NCBI GenBank assembly: GCA_907165135.1
Contig: OU015568.1
Coordinates: forward strand, 938,501 to 1,002,500
Length of the DNA stretch: 64,000 nt
Origin: Oikopleura dioica
Taxonomy: Eukaryota > Chordata > Appendicularia > Copelata > Oikopleuridae
Reading direction: 5' to 3'
The notes beneath the pieces were generated by a model that worked only from the letters and a program-made list of their open reading frames with translations, was not told where the DNA came from and did no database searches. The translations under genes and the position numbers were made by a program. This document shows positions 33,070 through 44,421 of the stretch, one piece after another. Each line of letters begins with the position of its first letter. Position 1 is the first letter of the stretch.

Positions 33070-34833
33070 TTATTTGTGGCCTTGTAAGACAAAAAATCCA
33101 TAGCTATGAGGCGGCATATCGATCTCTTCTTGATTTTTTTCGTAAGCAAAATATTCTTCAAGCGTTGAAATCTGGTCATAATCTGAAAATTTATTTTGAA
33201 GAATGAATTTTATCAAAATATTAACCTTCTGGTAAGCGAGCCAATTTTCCGTTTATATAAACATCTTTTGAATCAAGAGCTGAGGATGAAACTATCAAGC
33301 TTTTTCGACTACAGAAGTGACTATAAATTTCGTCGGATAAAAACTCCTTCTGTTCTTGGTCAGAGAAGTTGATAAGGAGAATCGTGAGAGAATGTCGCTG
33401 CTGCGTTGCGAAACATTTGAAGAATTCATTGGCGCAGGAGATTTCCAGGACTTTTTCTTTCATCAACGATGCGAAAAGAAAACCAGCCCAGAAATCCGGA
33501 TTGACTTTGACTTTCTCCTTTTTATCTGTAATTGGACGACGAACTATTGGTGAAGAGGTTCGGATCGAGATTCTTAGTTAATTAATACTTATCTTTATCG
33601 ATCATATTTTTAAAATTAATTCTCCGTTTCAGCCCATTTTCAGGCAACAAAACACAAAAATAAATTTGTATTATTGTCTTTTTGTCCTTTTCCTGGAAGC
33701 ATCTGCAACAGGCCATAATTTCCTCCAATCAGTGTTTGCCTACAAAAAGCCTTGTGCTTTTTCTCCGCAAAAAGCCCGAGCAAGTCGAGATACCAAAAAG
33801 AAGAAATGAATCTGTTTGTCACTTCGTTTCTCCCGCTATTATACGCTCCTCCAGTTTCGCCCATCCACAGTGGAACATTCTGGTGATTCTTCCAAAGAGA
33901 TCGTTGTTGTTTTAGCTTGTCAAGTCGCGAGGAAAACTTGCCAAAAAACTTCGGGTCCATGATCTTCTCTGCCAGGTTCGGATCTGCCCCGGGACCAAGG
34001 GGATATTGATGCCAGGTGAAAGCGTCTAATTCAGTCGACAAACTCGTCAGATTTGAGAAAAACTCCACGAGCCATTTGAAATCGAGGGCCGTGTCGTACC
34101 CAAGGAGCTTAACTTCCTTCTTTTTGAGAGTCTCATCCATGATTTCACGCAATTTCGTAAAATCTTTTGCGGCCGATTTTGCAGAAATATTGACATTGTG
34201 ACTGTACCGCCCATATATTTCATTTCCCAGTTCAAGGCCAAAAAGTCTTTCGGCCATTTTCGTCTCTTCAAATTCTTCAAGCAAGAGTTTTGCCTTTTTC
34301 GAGTCCCAAGGCTTTGAGAAATCGTCGTATCTTCCCTCAAGCGCGTTAAGGCCAAAAATTAGCTTGAGATTCGCCTTATCTAGAAATTCTCCAAGCTCTC
34401 TTCTTCGGAGTGGTGAGAAGCATTCTTGAGTAAAGCCAGTTCTAGAGCTCGCTTCAGGCTGAAAGGGATAGGGGTCGCAATGGCGGTTTGAAGAGTTGAA
34501 GTCGTAAATAATTGAATCCTGCAATGTTCCTCCTATTCTGAGCAGTCCATAATCGCTTGAAAAGGGTTAAAAATTTTAGAGAATGAGGGTTTCTTACTGG
34601 GTTGAAGCAAGGGTTCTCGCAGCTTGAATCAATCTCGGCTGCTGAAAGTCGAGCTGATTGAGCCCTGTTCCGATCCAGGATGCATTCCCGAAAGAAACCT
34701 TTGTATCTGGCCACCAGTCAAGAGTAAAACAAACAAATGGATGATCGACTCCAATAGTGTTCACTACATTCTCATTGTTGATCTCAATAACTGCGTTTAC
34801 CGAGAAAAAAATAAAAAGTAAGACAGAAATCAT
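33070..34833 (-). CDS. Heparanase-like endo-beta-glucuronidase (GH79)
   Basis: The signal peptide (MISVLLFIFFSVNA) precedes DHPFVCFTLDWWPDTKVSFG and GLNQLDFQQPRLIQAARTL. The catalytic barrel shows LRIGGTLQDSIIYDF, LIFGLNALEGR, GLELGNEIYG with the acid/base Glu, FTWHQYPLG, and WMGETGGAYNSGRNEV with the nucleophile Glu. RFISSFWYLDLLGLFA and RQTLIGGNYGLLQM are typical heparanase blocks. The C-terminal beta domain includes SLTILLINFSDQEQKEF and ends SYGFFVLQGHK with TAA at 33070-33072. The family cleaves heparan sulfate outside or in lysosomes. Both catalytic glutamates are present, so activity is expected. Whether the chain is processed as in mammals cannot be judged. Confidence 0.88.
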
Positions 34834-35348
34834 CGCTTTTGAACTTGATTCATCGGCGTTCTAGCGCTTTGTTTTTTATTGCTGTTGTTGTCTCAAGGGC
34901 AAGTTGATTGTCTCTTTTGTTTTTAAAAAAATGTCTTGGATATAAAGTTAAGAAGCCGGGTTTAATCAGACTCTACGTTCATTTGCGTGGGAGATGTGAC
35001 GGATTGATAATTGCATCAATTAATATTTTGAGAGTTTGAGATCTTTATTCGCCGCTTTTTAAATTAATTTATTAATTATTGATTATTGTTATAAATAAAT
35101 TAACAAAATAAATTAATTAATAATTAAATGATAATCAATGAATAAATAATTAATAAATTAATTTATTAATAAATAAATAAATTAATTTAATCAATAAAAA
35201 AGTAATTAAATAGTAATTATTAAGTATTATGTTCATAGAATCTCTTGAATCTACTAAAGATGATGATCCTTAAATCGATTGTTGGTTTGATTGTGCCGGG
35301 CGGCTTGATAAATGCTAAACACGGGTCGAAGGGGAGAGAGAGAGGGTA
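34834..35348. other. intergenic, AT-rich low complexity
   Basis: Tandem-like AATTAATTAAT and AATAAATAAT strings fill 35050-35225; no gene is supported. They may act as a matrix-attachment or simple-repeat region. Confidence 0.5.
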
Positions 35349-35627
35349 ATGTGTATTAATGGTTTTCTTAAGAAAATGCATTTGTCGAACAACGAAAAGC
35401 GGCGCATAATATTGATCCACTCCCTCTTTGCTGCAACTCTTTGTCTCAGTCGCGTTTTTTTTTCTCCGGCTTTTATAAAAACATATTTCGCAGCTCTCGT
35501 CGCGCTTATCTTTCGAGAAACAAGAAGCAGGAAAGAAAACAAGGAGGAATTCAACAATTATTTTCCATATAAAAAGGTAGATTTTGGACTTCAAAAAATT
35601 CTGTTAAGAAAGCGATATTTTAAATAG
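35349..35627 (+). CDS. Possible small membrane protein
   Basis: A 92-codon frame has the hydrophobic stretches IILIHSLFAATLCLS and FIKTYFAALVALIF, then a charged tail (RETRSRKENKEEFNN). The opposite strand has an equally long frame over the same bases, so one is a shadow. No intron, domain or regulatory support was found. The plus frame is preferred only for its membrane-like pattern. Confidence 0.22.
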   Translation: MCINGFLKKMHLSNNEKRRIILIHSLFAATLCLSRVFFSPAFIKTYFAALVALIFRETRSRKENKEEFNNYFPYKKVDFGLQKILLRKRYFK

Positions 35628-35682
35628 GCTCGTTAAAATTGTTTAAAAAAATAATTTTGTGATAGACAAGGTTAAATAACAT

Positions 35683-35841
35683 GACGACACCCTTAATTAA
35701 GAAAAAAATTTCGACAAATTTTGCGTCGAGATTTTCAACCAATGAGAAATCTGGGGTCGGAACACCAGCCAATAAGCAGCTGAGGAGCCGCCCACGCAAA
35801 ATTTGTCGAAATTTTTGTCGGTTCCTGACGCCACCCTTATT
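35683..35841. repeat. Short MITE with CCAAT-type core, copy B of three
   Basis: It shares AAATTTCGACAAATTTT, AACCAATGAGAA, CCAATAAGCAGC and TTTTTGTCGGTTCCTGACGC with copies A (11734-11887) and C (59339-59477). Its left terminus is more diverged. Confidence 0.6.
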
Positions 35842-36184
35842 GAAATTGGTGCTTTTTAATACAGTTCAATAATGTGAAAGGTACTCTGTTTTTCTCCGTT
35901 GCTTAAAAATGACATCAGCGAAGCAATTTTCGTCCGGTGGCATTTTCGGTCCAGCCAAGTCCTCGCGAGAATGGCGTCGACATGACAGGGTCAATTAAGA
36001 ATTAATCATGATTATTGACTGTTTTCCGCTTGTTTAGTAGACGTTGCATCACATTCCCTTCCACTGGCCAGGCCAAAGCTGATTTATTTAAATTTTCAGA
36101 AAAGATCGAAAAAAGAGAGAAAAAAGAACATGAAAAATATAAATGAGAAAGTGATGTAAAAAGAAAGCAAATCAAAGCGGCAAA

Positions 36185-38011
36185 TGGAGGAGCAAGATCT
36201 CCGCATGCGACCGCTGCTCAAGAACAGTTATCAGAAGAAGAAAAGGCCCAGGTAAAGGATTATTTAAACATCAAGAATCTTATCTATGTAAACAACAGAT
36301 AAATTAAGCCAGGCTTAGCTGAGCTTAGCTAAAGACAATTTTTAAAGTCTATGCTACGCTTCGCTTAGCAAAATTTTTGCGAAACAAAACGAGCAGAAAT
36401 AAAGCTGAGCTCAGAATTGCTTTGGCTAAGTTCTGCTGAGCTTATATATTTCCCTTTATGCAAAGCTTAGCTAAGCAATAATTGCTAAATAATCTTAGCT
36501 AAGCAAAAGCCGACTTTCATTTTGGGAAAAAATTTGAGCTTGGCTTAGCCTAGCTTAGTCCTTATGAAACTCGCTAAGCCGTAATAAGTCATTCTTTTAG
36601 ATTAAAAAGTCTAAGTCTTGATGAGGTTCAAAGTCAAGTTCTGCTTCTCAATTAACTTAATAGCCAATTAAATACAGAATATTTAGGAGTGTACCTTCTC
36701 GATTGAGGCAAAACGTAGCAGTCAATTACTGCGAAGAAAATGACCACAAATTTAAAGAAAGTAGTTCAAGGCGCGGGATGAATAATTTATAAAGTCAAAA
36801 TTGAAGACTCAATCTGTTTTGTTTATTCCGTCTAAAGTCATACTGAAATCAAAACGGACCAATCCGACTTTATATCGAAGAAACCGCCAGATTTGTCGAA
36901 GTTGGAAATAACGTCGTTTATCGAAAGCGCAAATGGGAAACAACAACGACTTGACCCGAGCGATCAAAATTGTATTTATAAGAAATTAACAAGAAACGGT
37001 GTTATTTACTTAATTATCAATAAGACACTCTTATTATCTTTTGTATATTGAATAATAAGGGTGTCAAAATGTTGAATTCAAAAATCAAAAAGACATTGCA
37101 TCTTTGATAACACAGAAAAAGATCTCTCGACCTAAGCCAAGTCCGGAATAGTGCCAATAGCAGTTGTAACTCCGGAAAACCGCCTCGACCGACGATGCTT
37201 TCCGGCTCATCTAGCAATTTTAAACTTGAGCACAACGAGGACTCTTTTTCACGCGAACTCTTCGAAATGATGCGTCAGTCCCTAAGGGTATTCTCCCGTT
37301 TTTAGCGAAGTATTCACTTTTTAGATGAGTGAATCCGTGCACCGAGAAGTTGTGAAGCTACGCCAAGAATTAAACACATTAGGATTTGGTCTATCAGAAG
37401 CTTTTTCGTTCTACTACCTTAAAGAGTTTAATAAGATCCGAGAAGATGATAGATAGAAAAAATCGCCACATTCGTTTTCGCGTTGGCAGCTGCGTCAACA
37501 CATTAATCCCTTGGGAGATTCATGGCGAAACAGAATAATTAAGATTATCTCTCAATCACTCTTAAAGAGGCCTTTATCTACAACTGTTAAAGTAAAGTTT
37601 TTCGACCAAATAAACAGACACTGCCTTCAATGAATTCAAAACGATGACGAACAACCGCGTGGAGCAAATCTCCACCTCGCTCAAGGAAATCGCACGGACG
37701 AAAGTGGGGACGATGATTTGCTTCCGATGCCATGGCTATGTACTCGAGCACATTCAACTTCAATGTGGTCATATCTATTGCCTTCACTGATTTGGGATTC
37801 ACAATCTTTTTTGTATTTTTTGAAAGTGCCCCTCCAAGACCGCGGCTTGTAAATCCCTCTGCTCAGTATCAATATCTCTTTCATTCCGGACGTGAAAATT
37901 CAAGAACGAACTGCCGAGGCGCTACGCGAAGTGGCAACAAAACGCAAGTGCCCAAATTGCGGCGACCGAAAAGTCGACGTCTCCATCATCAAAAAGAAAT
38001 ATAGAGTTTAA
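36185..38011 (+). CDS. RING-finger protein with a C-terminal C3HC4 RING (Bre1-like)
   Basis: Exon 1 (MEEQDLRMRPLLKNSYQKKK) ends at a GTAAAG donor at 36254. It joins in phase to SHTEIKTDQSDFISKKPPDL after an intron of about 580 nt. Later exons give NFKLEHNEDSFSRELFEMMR, HREVVKLRQELNTLGFGLS (possibly coiled coil), then VEQISTSLKEIARTK and the RING: CFRC, LQCGHIYCLHC, KRKCPNCGDRKV, ending KKKYRV with TAA at 38011. All eight zinc ligands are recovered only if two introns are non-canonical: GA-AG at 37452-37617 and AT-AG at 37790-37866. A RING just before the C-terminus with RKCPxC resembles Bre1/RNF20-type E3 ligases, but the chain is much shorter. One junction (about 36975-37110) was not resolved. 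Confidence 0.5.
36300..36580. repeat. GCTTAGC-rich low-complexity block in RING gene intron 1
   Basis: More than a dozen copies of GCTTAG/CTAAGC and AGCTTAGCT occur in both orientations within 280 bp, without a fixed period. It lies wholly in the first intron. Confidence 0.55.
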
Positions 38012-38165
38012 CAATTTTGTGCAGAAACCTCCTATTCTTCCTCTCAGCTATTCTTCCGAAAATATTGACAATTGTCATTGCTCGAGTTGACGATTATCGA
38101 GACTTTAGCTTTTGAACTTTTTTGTATAGATTTGTATTTGATGAAATACAAAAGAACGACCATTC

Positions 38166-38625
38166 TATAGTGGATCTCAATGTGCAATACGCGCTGCGCA
38201 CGGAGTTCATAGTAACTCCTGCGCAAACAAACTCCTCCGCCCGGACAGACTTCCCTGCGCACGGACAGACTTCTCTGCGCGCGGACGAAACTATCTACGC
38301 CCGTAACAAAGAACGCTTGCTCCCTACGTAAAGCCCTTTCTCCCTGTGCACAAACTTCTTTACGCACGTAAATATGCATTCTGCCTACGGAACTCTCTTT
38401 CTTCTCACGCAACTGTCATACTTCCGTACGGACAAAGCTCTGTCCGTACGCACAGAAATAGTATATAAGTCGCTCTGCTTCGCAACTCGATACTCACTTG
38501 AAAATCAGCTCACAATGTAAAATTGCTCACTTTTTACAAAACAACGCTCACTATTTTTATCCTGCTCGCGATATCAATAAACTACATTTTCATACTCAAC
38601 TTATGTACATTGAGAAACACGTACA
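38166..38625 (+). repeat. 5' LTR
   Basis: It includes internal repeats of GCGCACGGACAGACTTC, a TATATAAG box at about 38462 and an AATAAA signal at about 38574, so promoter and polyadenylation elements are both present. The U5 end has several GCTCAC motifs. Confidence 0.85.
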
Positions 38626-38689
38626 TATTTTGGTGACTGAATAAAACGGAACGCCTCCCAACAGATACAGTCAGAGAAAGAGATCAGAG

Positions 38690-39337
38690 ATGGAACAAAC
38701 CAATGAACGTTCAAAATCCATTGGACAGGTGAAGATGAAAACCCCGAAATTTGATGCTCGACTTCCAATTGAAAACTTTGTTTCCAATTTGGAATTGTTT
38801 GGTGAATGCTCAAAGATTTGTGATGAAGACCTGATCAGTGTTGCTCTATCCCAATTCCTGATTGAAGAAAATGGACTGGCTATCCTTGAAGCCATTTCTG
38901 AGGAAGAAAAACGAGACTGGAATAGATTCAAGACTAAGCTCTCTCAGGTTCTTGGTAAGGACAATGAGTACTACAAATACCTGTATACGTCCTTTTCGCG
39001 AGGTCAAGAGACACAGCAAATGGCAGTTACAAAACTTCAAGCCTATTTCAAAAAAGGATACGGAAAATTGAGACTTGATGCTGGAGATGAGTCAATTATC
39101 TGTGATCGATTCATTGAATGCCAAGAACCAAGACTCTCTGAACTGCTCCGACGAGAGAAGTCCCTGCTCAACCTTCGAAATATTGCTCAACGTGCTACGG
39201 AACTAGAGAGAAGTTTCAACAAGAGAGAAAATATTTTCACCGCTCAATCCTCTGAAAGCGCTCAACAATCTGAAATGGCACGAATCTGCTCCGAACTTAA
39301 AGAAATGATCAATTTCTTTAATGAAGAAGACGAATGA
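38690..39337 (+). CDS. Gag-like protein of the LTR element
   Basis: This single open frame of 215 residues begins 64 bp after the 5' LTR (MEQTNERSKSIGQ). It is helical and charged, with DARLPIENFVSNLELFGEC near the start and RDWNRFKTKLSQVLGKDNEY in the middle, as in capsid domains of Ty3/gypsy-type elements (compare the Gag_pre/retrotrans_gag pattern W..F...L...F). It ends EMINFFNEEDE without a CCHC zinc knuckle. Its role would be particle assembly; the stop at 39337 is not followed by any pol frame. Confidence 0.6.
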   Translation: MEQTNERSKSIGQVKMKTPKFDARLPIENFVSNLELFGECSKICDEDLISVALSQFLIEENGLAILEAISEEEKRDWNRFKTKLSQVLGKDNEYYKYLYTSFSRGQETQQMAVTKLQAYFKKGYGKLRLDAGDESIICDRFIECQEPRLSELLRREKSLLNLRNIAQRATELERSFNKRENIFTAQSSESAQQSEMARICSELKEMINFFNEEDE

Positions 39338-40209
39338 CCACCAAAATTCATCTTCGCGTGCGAATCGACTTATTTCGGACCGGCCTGGACAAACTGTGTT
39401 AAGATTATGCTCAACGGACAAATTTTTCCGCCTCCTCAAAAGTGACGAGAAAGAACATTTCGCTCAGATGTTTAAGATCTTCGTCAACTATCGATGATTT
39501 GACTCGCTCAAAGGTCATTTGGAATTATCTTCTTAATGATTGAAGTCAATATTAAGTATCACGGCGTCATATCAGTAAGATCCGCCCGCTCAAAAAAAAA
39601 CTGATAAGAAAAATGAGAACTTCCGCAGCAACTATGCTCTAACCTGCTGCATCTTGAAAATGAAGAAGCTCAAAAGCATTGATCTGTTCCGACCGATGAA
39701 ATATTCAGCTGATGCTCACAATCCCTGCTCTGAGGATTAACTTCCTATTGTCAGTTAAGCCAATTGATCGATGAAAGAGGAAGAACTTAAACTTGAAGAA
39801 GCCGTCTTCGCTGTAGACGACTTTGGTAACATGAGATGCTCTACTCATAAAATGCTCAAGAGTCGAATATTATGACGTATAAAAGCCCTGCTCAAAGGAT
39901 TAATCCGTGCTCAAACAAATGCTCACAACTTTAGCGATATGATGCACACTTGAAGAAGAGTCAAGCTCCGTTCCATCGCCATGAAAGTTCAATGCAGGCC
40001 GCTGTGGATTTTCGCTCGCATAACATTGATAATGTTCAAGTTAATGGCGCCCTCGACTTGGACCTCTTGTCTTAACCTTGCGCCGGACTTCCCCAGATGT
40101 TGGCAATGTGTGCAGTTGCCAAATCACACAATATTCGAAATGGATCTACAATAGCATCATCCCAGCTCAATGGCACGATGCAAAACCTTTTTAAAAAAGG
40201 GGGAAGAGA

Positions 40210-40545
40210 AGAGTGAAACTGCTCGATCACTCAGGAATTTCAATTTTTATGCTCACGAAATTGAACAACTACGGAAAAAGTGAAACTGCTCGACCACTAG
40301 AGATTTTCAAATTTTCGCTCACAAAATTCAAAAATGATGGACAAAAAATGAAGTGAAACTGCTCGGTCACTATAAATTTGCGATTTCCATGCTCATGAAA
40401 TGGAATAATTATGAAGATACCACGTGATAACTGCTCGCTCACAATGGAGAATACGGTATCTCAACACAGGAAAAATGAAAATAGAAGTGATAACTGCTCG
40501 CTCACTTGGAAGTTGTTTGTGGCACTGCTCACGAGATGATTGAAG
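40210..40545 (+). repeat. Degenerate tandem repeat, about 65-bp unit, inside the LTR element
   Basis: Units contain GTGAAACTGCTCG..CACT followed about 30 bp later by GCTCACGAAATT-like sequence. At least five units are visible. The same GCTCAC/GCTCGC words recur at the end of both LTRs. Confidence 0.7.
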
Positions 40546-40687
40546 AAGCAAAAGTGCAAGAGATACAGGAACCAAATACTAGAAGTAAGAAGATGACAAG
40601 CAGCAACGATCACACAAATGAGAAATCGTTTTACTTTGGAAGAAACCTGGATAAACAAGGCTCTTTTTTTAAAAAGGGGGAAGAATA

Positions 40688-41147
40688 TATAGTGGATCTC
40701 AATGTGCAATACGCGCTGCGCACGGAGTTCATAGTAACTCCTGCGCAAACAAACTCCTCCGCCCGGACAGACTTCCCTGCGCACGGACAGACTTCTCTGC
40801 GCGCGGACGAAACTATCTACGCCCGTAACAAAGAACGCTTGCTCCCTACGTAAAGCCCTTTCTCCCTGTGCACAAACTTCTTTACGCACGTAAATATGCA
40901 TTCTGCCTACGGAACTCTCTTTCTTCTCACGCAACTGTCATACTTCCGTACGGACAAAGCTCTGTCCGTACGCACAGAAATAGTATATAAGTCGCTCTGC
41001 TTCGCAACTCGATACTCACTTGAAAATCAGCTCACAATGTAAAATTGCTCACTTTTTACAAAACAACGCTCACTATTTTTATCCTGCTCGCGATATCAAT
41101 AAACTACATTTTCATACTCAACTTATGTACATTGAGAAACACGTACA
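40688..41147 (+). repeat. 3' LTR
   Basis: It has the same length as the 5' LTR and I could see no sequence difference. It follows the purine tract at 40670-40684. Confidence 0.85.
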
Positions 41148-41258
41148 ATTCAATAAATTACATTTGAATTAAGTTGACACATTTAAATGCATTAGAATTT
41201 ATTTGACACAGATATAGTTTCTTGTTCAAAACTCATACTTTATTCAAGAAAAAGGAAT

Positions 41259-42763
41259 TTAAATCATGTATTGCTCGAACCAGCTTTCGGGAAGAAAATT
41301 TCCAGCGTATCCAAGAACGCCCTGCCCGTAATCGACCCCTTCAACTCGATGCACTTGAAAAGTCGGCTCATTCAAGCTTTGCTTCCAGAGAAAATGCATT
41401 CGCTTTTCTCCTGTATGCCCGTGATCTTTCAGCGATTTTCCGGCGCCAGTTGTCCAGAGATACTAAAGAGTAGTATTTTCCAAACAAAAAGGGCTTACCT
41501 CGAGCTTATCATTGATTGAATCCTTTTCCGTAGCGTTTACTACTCGCAGAAAACTCATCATGATATGTGGACCATATGTTCGATGGGGATTATTTTTCAT
41601 CGAAGTAGCTTCGTATCCGCCCGCAGATGAGCCTGCTCCGCAGCCGAAGACCTTTCCGTGCACATTCACTGGATCAGCCTTTTCCTCAATTAAATCATTT
41701 GACCTCCTTTGACTCTACCTGTTGGAACCCGTTTTCGACAAGTGACCACATTTTCTGATCCGGATCAGTATCAATCGACTTCCAGTATGCCAGTTCAGCC
41801 AAATACCATTGATTCAACTCATGTTGCCAGAAAGCCTTATTTGCCGCGGTATTTCGAAATCCCTTATTTGCGAGCCAGGCGAAAAGCGGAGTGAATGTAC
41901 TGTAAGGACCCCACGGACCGGAAATGATATTAACGCCGTTTTGGGTGTATCGCTGGGGTCGCTTGTGAATAGCGATTCCAGCCGGATCAGAGGTTCCATC
42001 AACTGAGCTGTGGAACATCTCGTGGACAGCTGTGGCTGTATTGGAGACTTCAAGGTCTTCATCAAACATTGCGGAGTAGCCAAGAAGAGCGTATTCGCTG
42101 AAATAGACGTTCTTTTTGAACAAATATTAATGTTAACCTTAAAGGAGCGTTTCCAGCGCTCAGAGTATCGTCCCCATCTGCGATCATTGAGAGCCACCCG
42201 TTAATGTCAACTGTCTTTGTAAACGCAGGAACTTCCCAAATCTTCTGCGCCTCGGTTTTCACCTCTCCACCAAAGTAATTTCCTGCGAACATTATTCCAT
42301 TGAGTCCGAGAGCCGTGTCAATGGTGGACCACTCGCCGGACTTTCCGAAATCCCTAGCAGTCCAGTGAGAGAAGAAGCCAGTGCAGGGATCGCGTGGCCA
42401 CTTTTTGTAAGATTTGATGGTTTGGAGGGAGCGCTTGAAGCCTTCTTCGAAGGTTCGGAGACCGAGTTCGACTTCGATGGCGTTGATTTGCAAACCCCAG
42501 CCTAATTGGTCAATATAACACCATAAATTGCAGAACTAACCGGTTGAAGCTGAAGAGTACCAATTCGCGTACCAGGGAGCATTTGCATAATTTCCGCATC
42601 TATGTCCACTATCAGACCAGACATTATCGCAATAAAGCCCGGTCGCTGGATCCCTAAATGCATCCCACATTTTCACATGATTCTCGAAGATCTCTCTTTT
42701 TAACCCTTCAAAGGGGTACAAATGTCCATTGGACACAGCCACAAGAGCAGACAATGCTTTCAT
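41259..42763 (-). CDS. Secreted glycoamylase-like protein (GH144/PF10091-type fold)
   Basis: The signal peptide MKALSALVAVSNG is followed by LKREIFENHVKMWDAFRDPA and NYANAPWYANWYSSASTG. The core has DPCTGFFSHWTARDFGKSGE, WSTIDTALGLNGIMFAGNYF, INGWLSMIADGDDTLSAG and YFSEYALLGYSAMFDED. This E..StiDTal..aG...yF and Y.Ey.llg order is the pattern of bacterial glycoamylase-like/endo-beta-1,2-glucanase proteins. Later blocks are GPWGPYSTFTPLFAWLANKG, GCGAGSSAGGYEATSMKNNP and LPESWFEQYMI, with TAA at 41259. Introns are short GT-AG. AATAAA (minus strand) lies at about 41240. The family call is from pattern memory; substrate is unknown. It could reflect transfer from bacteria. Confidence 0.6.
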
Positions 42764-44421
42764 TTTTACAATTTTCTTTTGAAAATAATTCACAGGATGA
42801 TAAATTTTCGAAATGATTAAAATCACCGGTCATGTTTTCAACTCAAATCCCTTCGTTCAACTCAAAAATATCACCATCAACATCAATTTTTCGCCAATAA
42901 AAATTTCTGCTCATGCAATAAAAATGTCGATAAAAATGCTTTCAAACCAATTTTTTATTGACCAAATTAATTTTTTATTCTCGACCGTGAGAACAATTGT
43001 CGATTGTTGATTGAAATAATCATTTCTCCTTTCACAGAAAACAAAAAAAAAGCTGTCTGTTTGTCTCAGCAGGAAGCCTTTCTTTCAAAACATCCTCGAA
43101 TATAAGAAAAAAACGGAGAGAAAAAGTTGGTAAAGGAATAAGTTTCACCAGAATTTAATCGGAAAATGAAGGTTCAACTCAGTTTTGGAATCCCCAATCT
43201 ACATCTGTTCATGTTAAATACAGATCTGTGTCAGTAAGAGTGTCTAAACGGATCACTTTGGCGAGCAGTAGCCTTTGTAAATAATCGATCAGTGGAAAAG
43301 GGTCTCTACTCTTGCGCGTTGAACCTTCAGATTCTAATTTATTCACATATTCCAATTTTAATGCTAATTTAAGCAGATAGTCTCTGTTAAGAAGGCCGCT
43401 AAACGAGTAGAAGAAAAAGAAGACATAGAAGTTTATTGATCCTGGAAGAGACGAATTTATATGAATGCGACGGAGAGCTTCAGAAACCGGGTTCAAAATA
43501 TATAAACCAGAATTTCAAAAAAGAAAATTTTTTAAAAACTCGAGCAAAGACTTCTGTCAGTGGAGCTGGAAAGAGACTGGAGAAAGTTTGTCGAAGTTAC
43601 ATTTGTCTTTGGAGGTATTTATTACGGGCCATTTATTGGGTTAGCACTAGAACTTTTCAATATTCGATTTTCGAGACACCATAAAATTCCACTTTTTTAT
43701 AAGAATTTGTAAATTAAAGCTCGAAATCCGACGAGCTTAAATCAGATAAATTGCAACTAAATTTTTTAGTCGCCCACGTTTTTTTTGGGGATATTTTACT
43801 TTAATAACTTTACTTTCTATTCAAATAATGTAGCCCTTTTATTCCTGATTCTGCGCTCATTCTACACAGGTTGCAATCAACACGATGTCAGAAGGTTCAG
43901 AAAAAAGTCGCAGATGATTACGCGCCCCTTCAAAGTCAGTTTGGTAAAGAGAAAAGCATCATTATAATTTATCAAATAATATAATGACGTTATTCTCACT
44001 TATCTATTGTCAATAAAAGATAATAAGTCGGGCTTCTATTAAGCGGTCGAGGGGAGGATCACGTCGAGTGAAAGGAGCCAACGATTCTCAAAGCCAAATT
44101 CTTCAACCAATTGAGTGTATTTGATTAATTGCCATCTTTTTCTGAATTCTGTATTTGTAGCTTTGAATAAATTTTGCTATCTTTAGCTTTCATTTCTTCA
44201 TTTCTTGATTTTGCTGAAAATGATAATTTTCAGCTCAAGTCAGTCATATTCTCGTAACTGACGACTTGACCTAGTCTCGGAGCAAATTGGATTTCTCGCG
44301 AAACAAACACCGGTTTCCGCGGACAGGCAGCTTGCTCAAGCCCTTATAAGCTCGCGCAACTTGGGATTCCTCAACAATTCTTTTTGGATACACAAAAAGA
44401 AAAAAAACAAAAAAATAAAAA
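42764..44421. other. intergenic, with one weak minus-strand frame
   Basis: A minus frame at 43209-43496 (LLNRDYLLKLALKLEYVNKL) and a plus frame near 43570-43690 (GGIYYGPFIGLALELFNIRF) look mildly coding, but neither gains splice or domain support. A TTATAAG element at about 44344 may serve the next gene. Confidence 0.35.

Larger units (their letters stand above)
38166..41147 (+). mobile_element. Non-autonomous LTR retrotransposon carrying only gag
   Basis: Two 460-bp direct repeats (38166-38625, 40688-41147) start TATAGTGGATC and end ACACGTACA; I saw no difference between them. The flanking 4-bp duplication ATTC lies at 38162-38165 and 41148-41151. A purine tract (AAAAAGGGGGAAG) precedes the 3' LTR. 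The interior holds one gag-like frame and no reverse transcriptase, protease or integrase. Matching LTRs imply a recent insertion that needed proteins from a related full element. Confidence 0.88.

Noticed and set aside
40461-40934. 157-residue minus-strand frame across the 3' LTR
   Set aside because: Part of the same frame exists in the 5' LTR and stops differently; it is a shadow of LTR sequence rich in GCGCACGGAC repeats.
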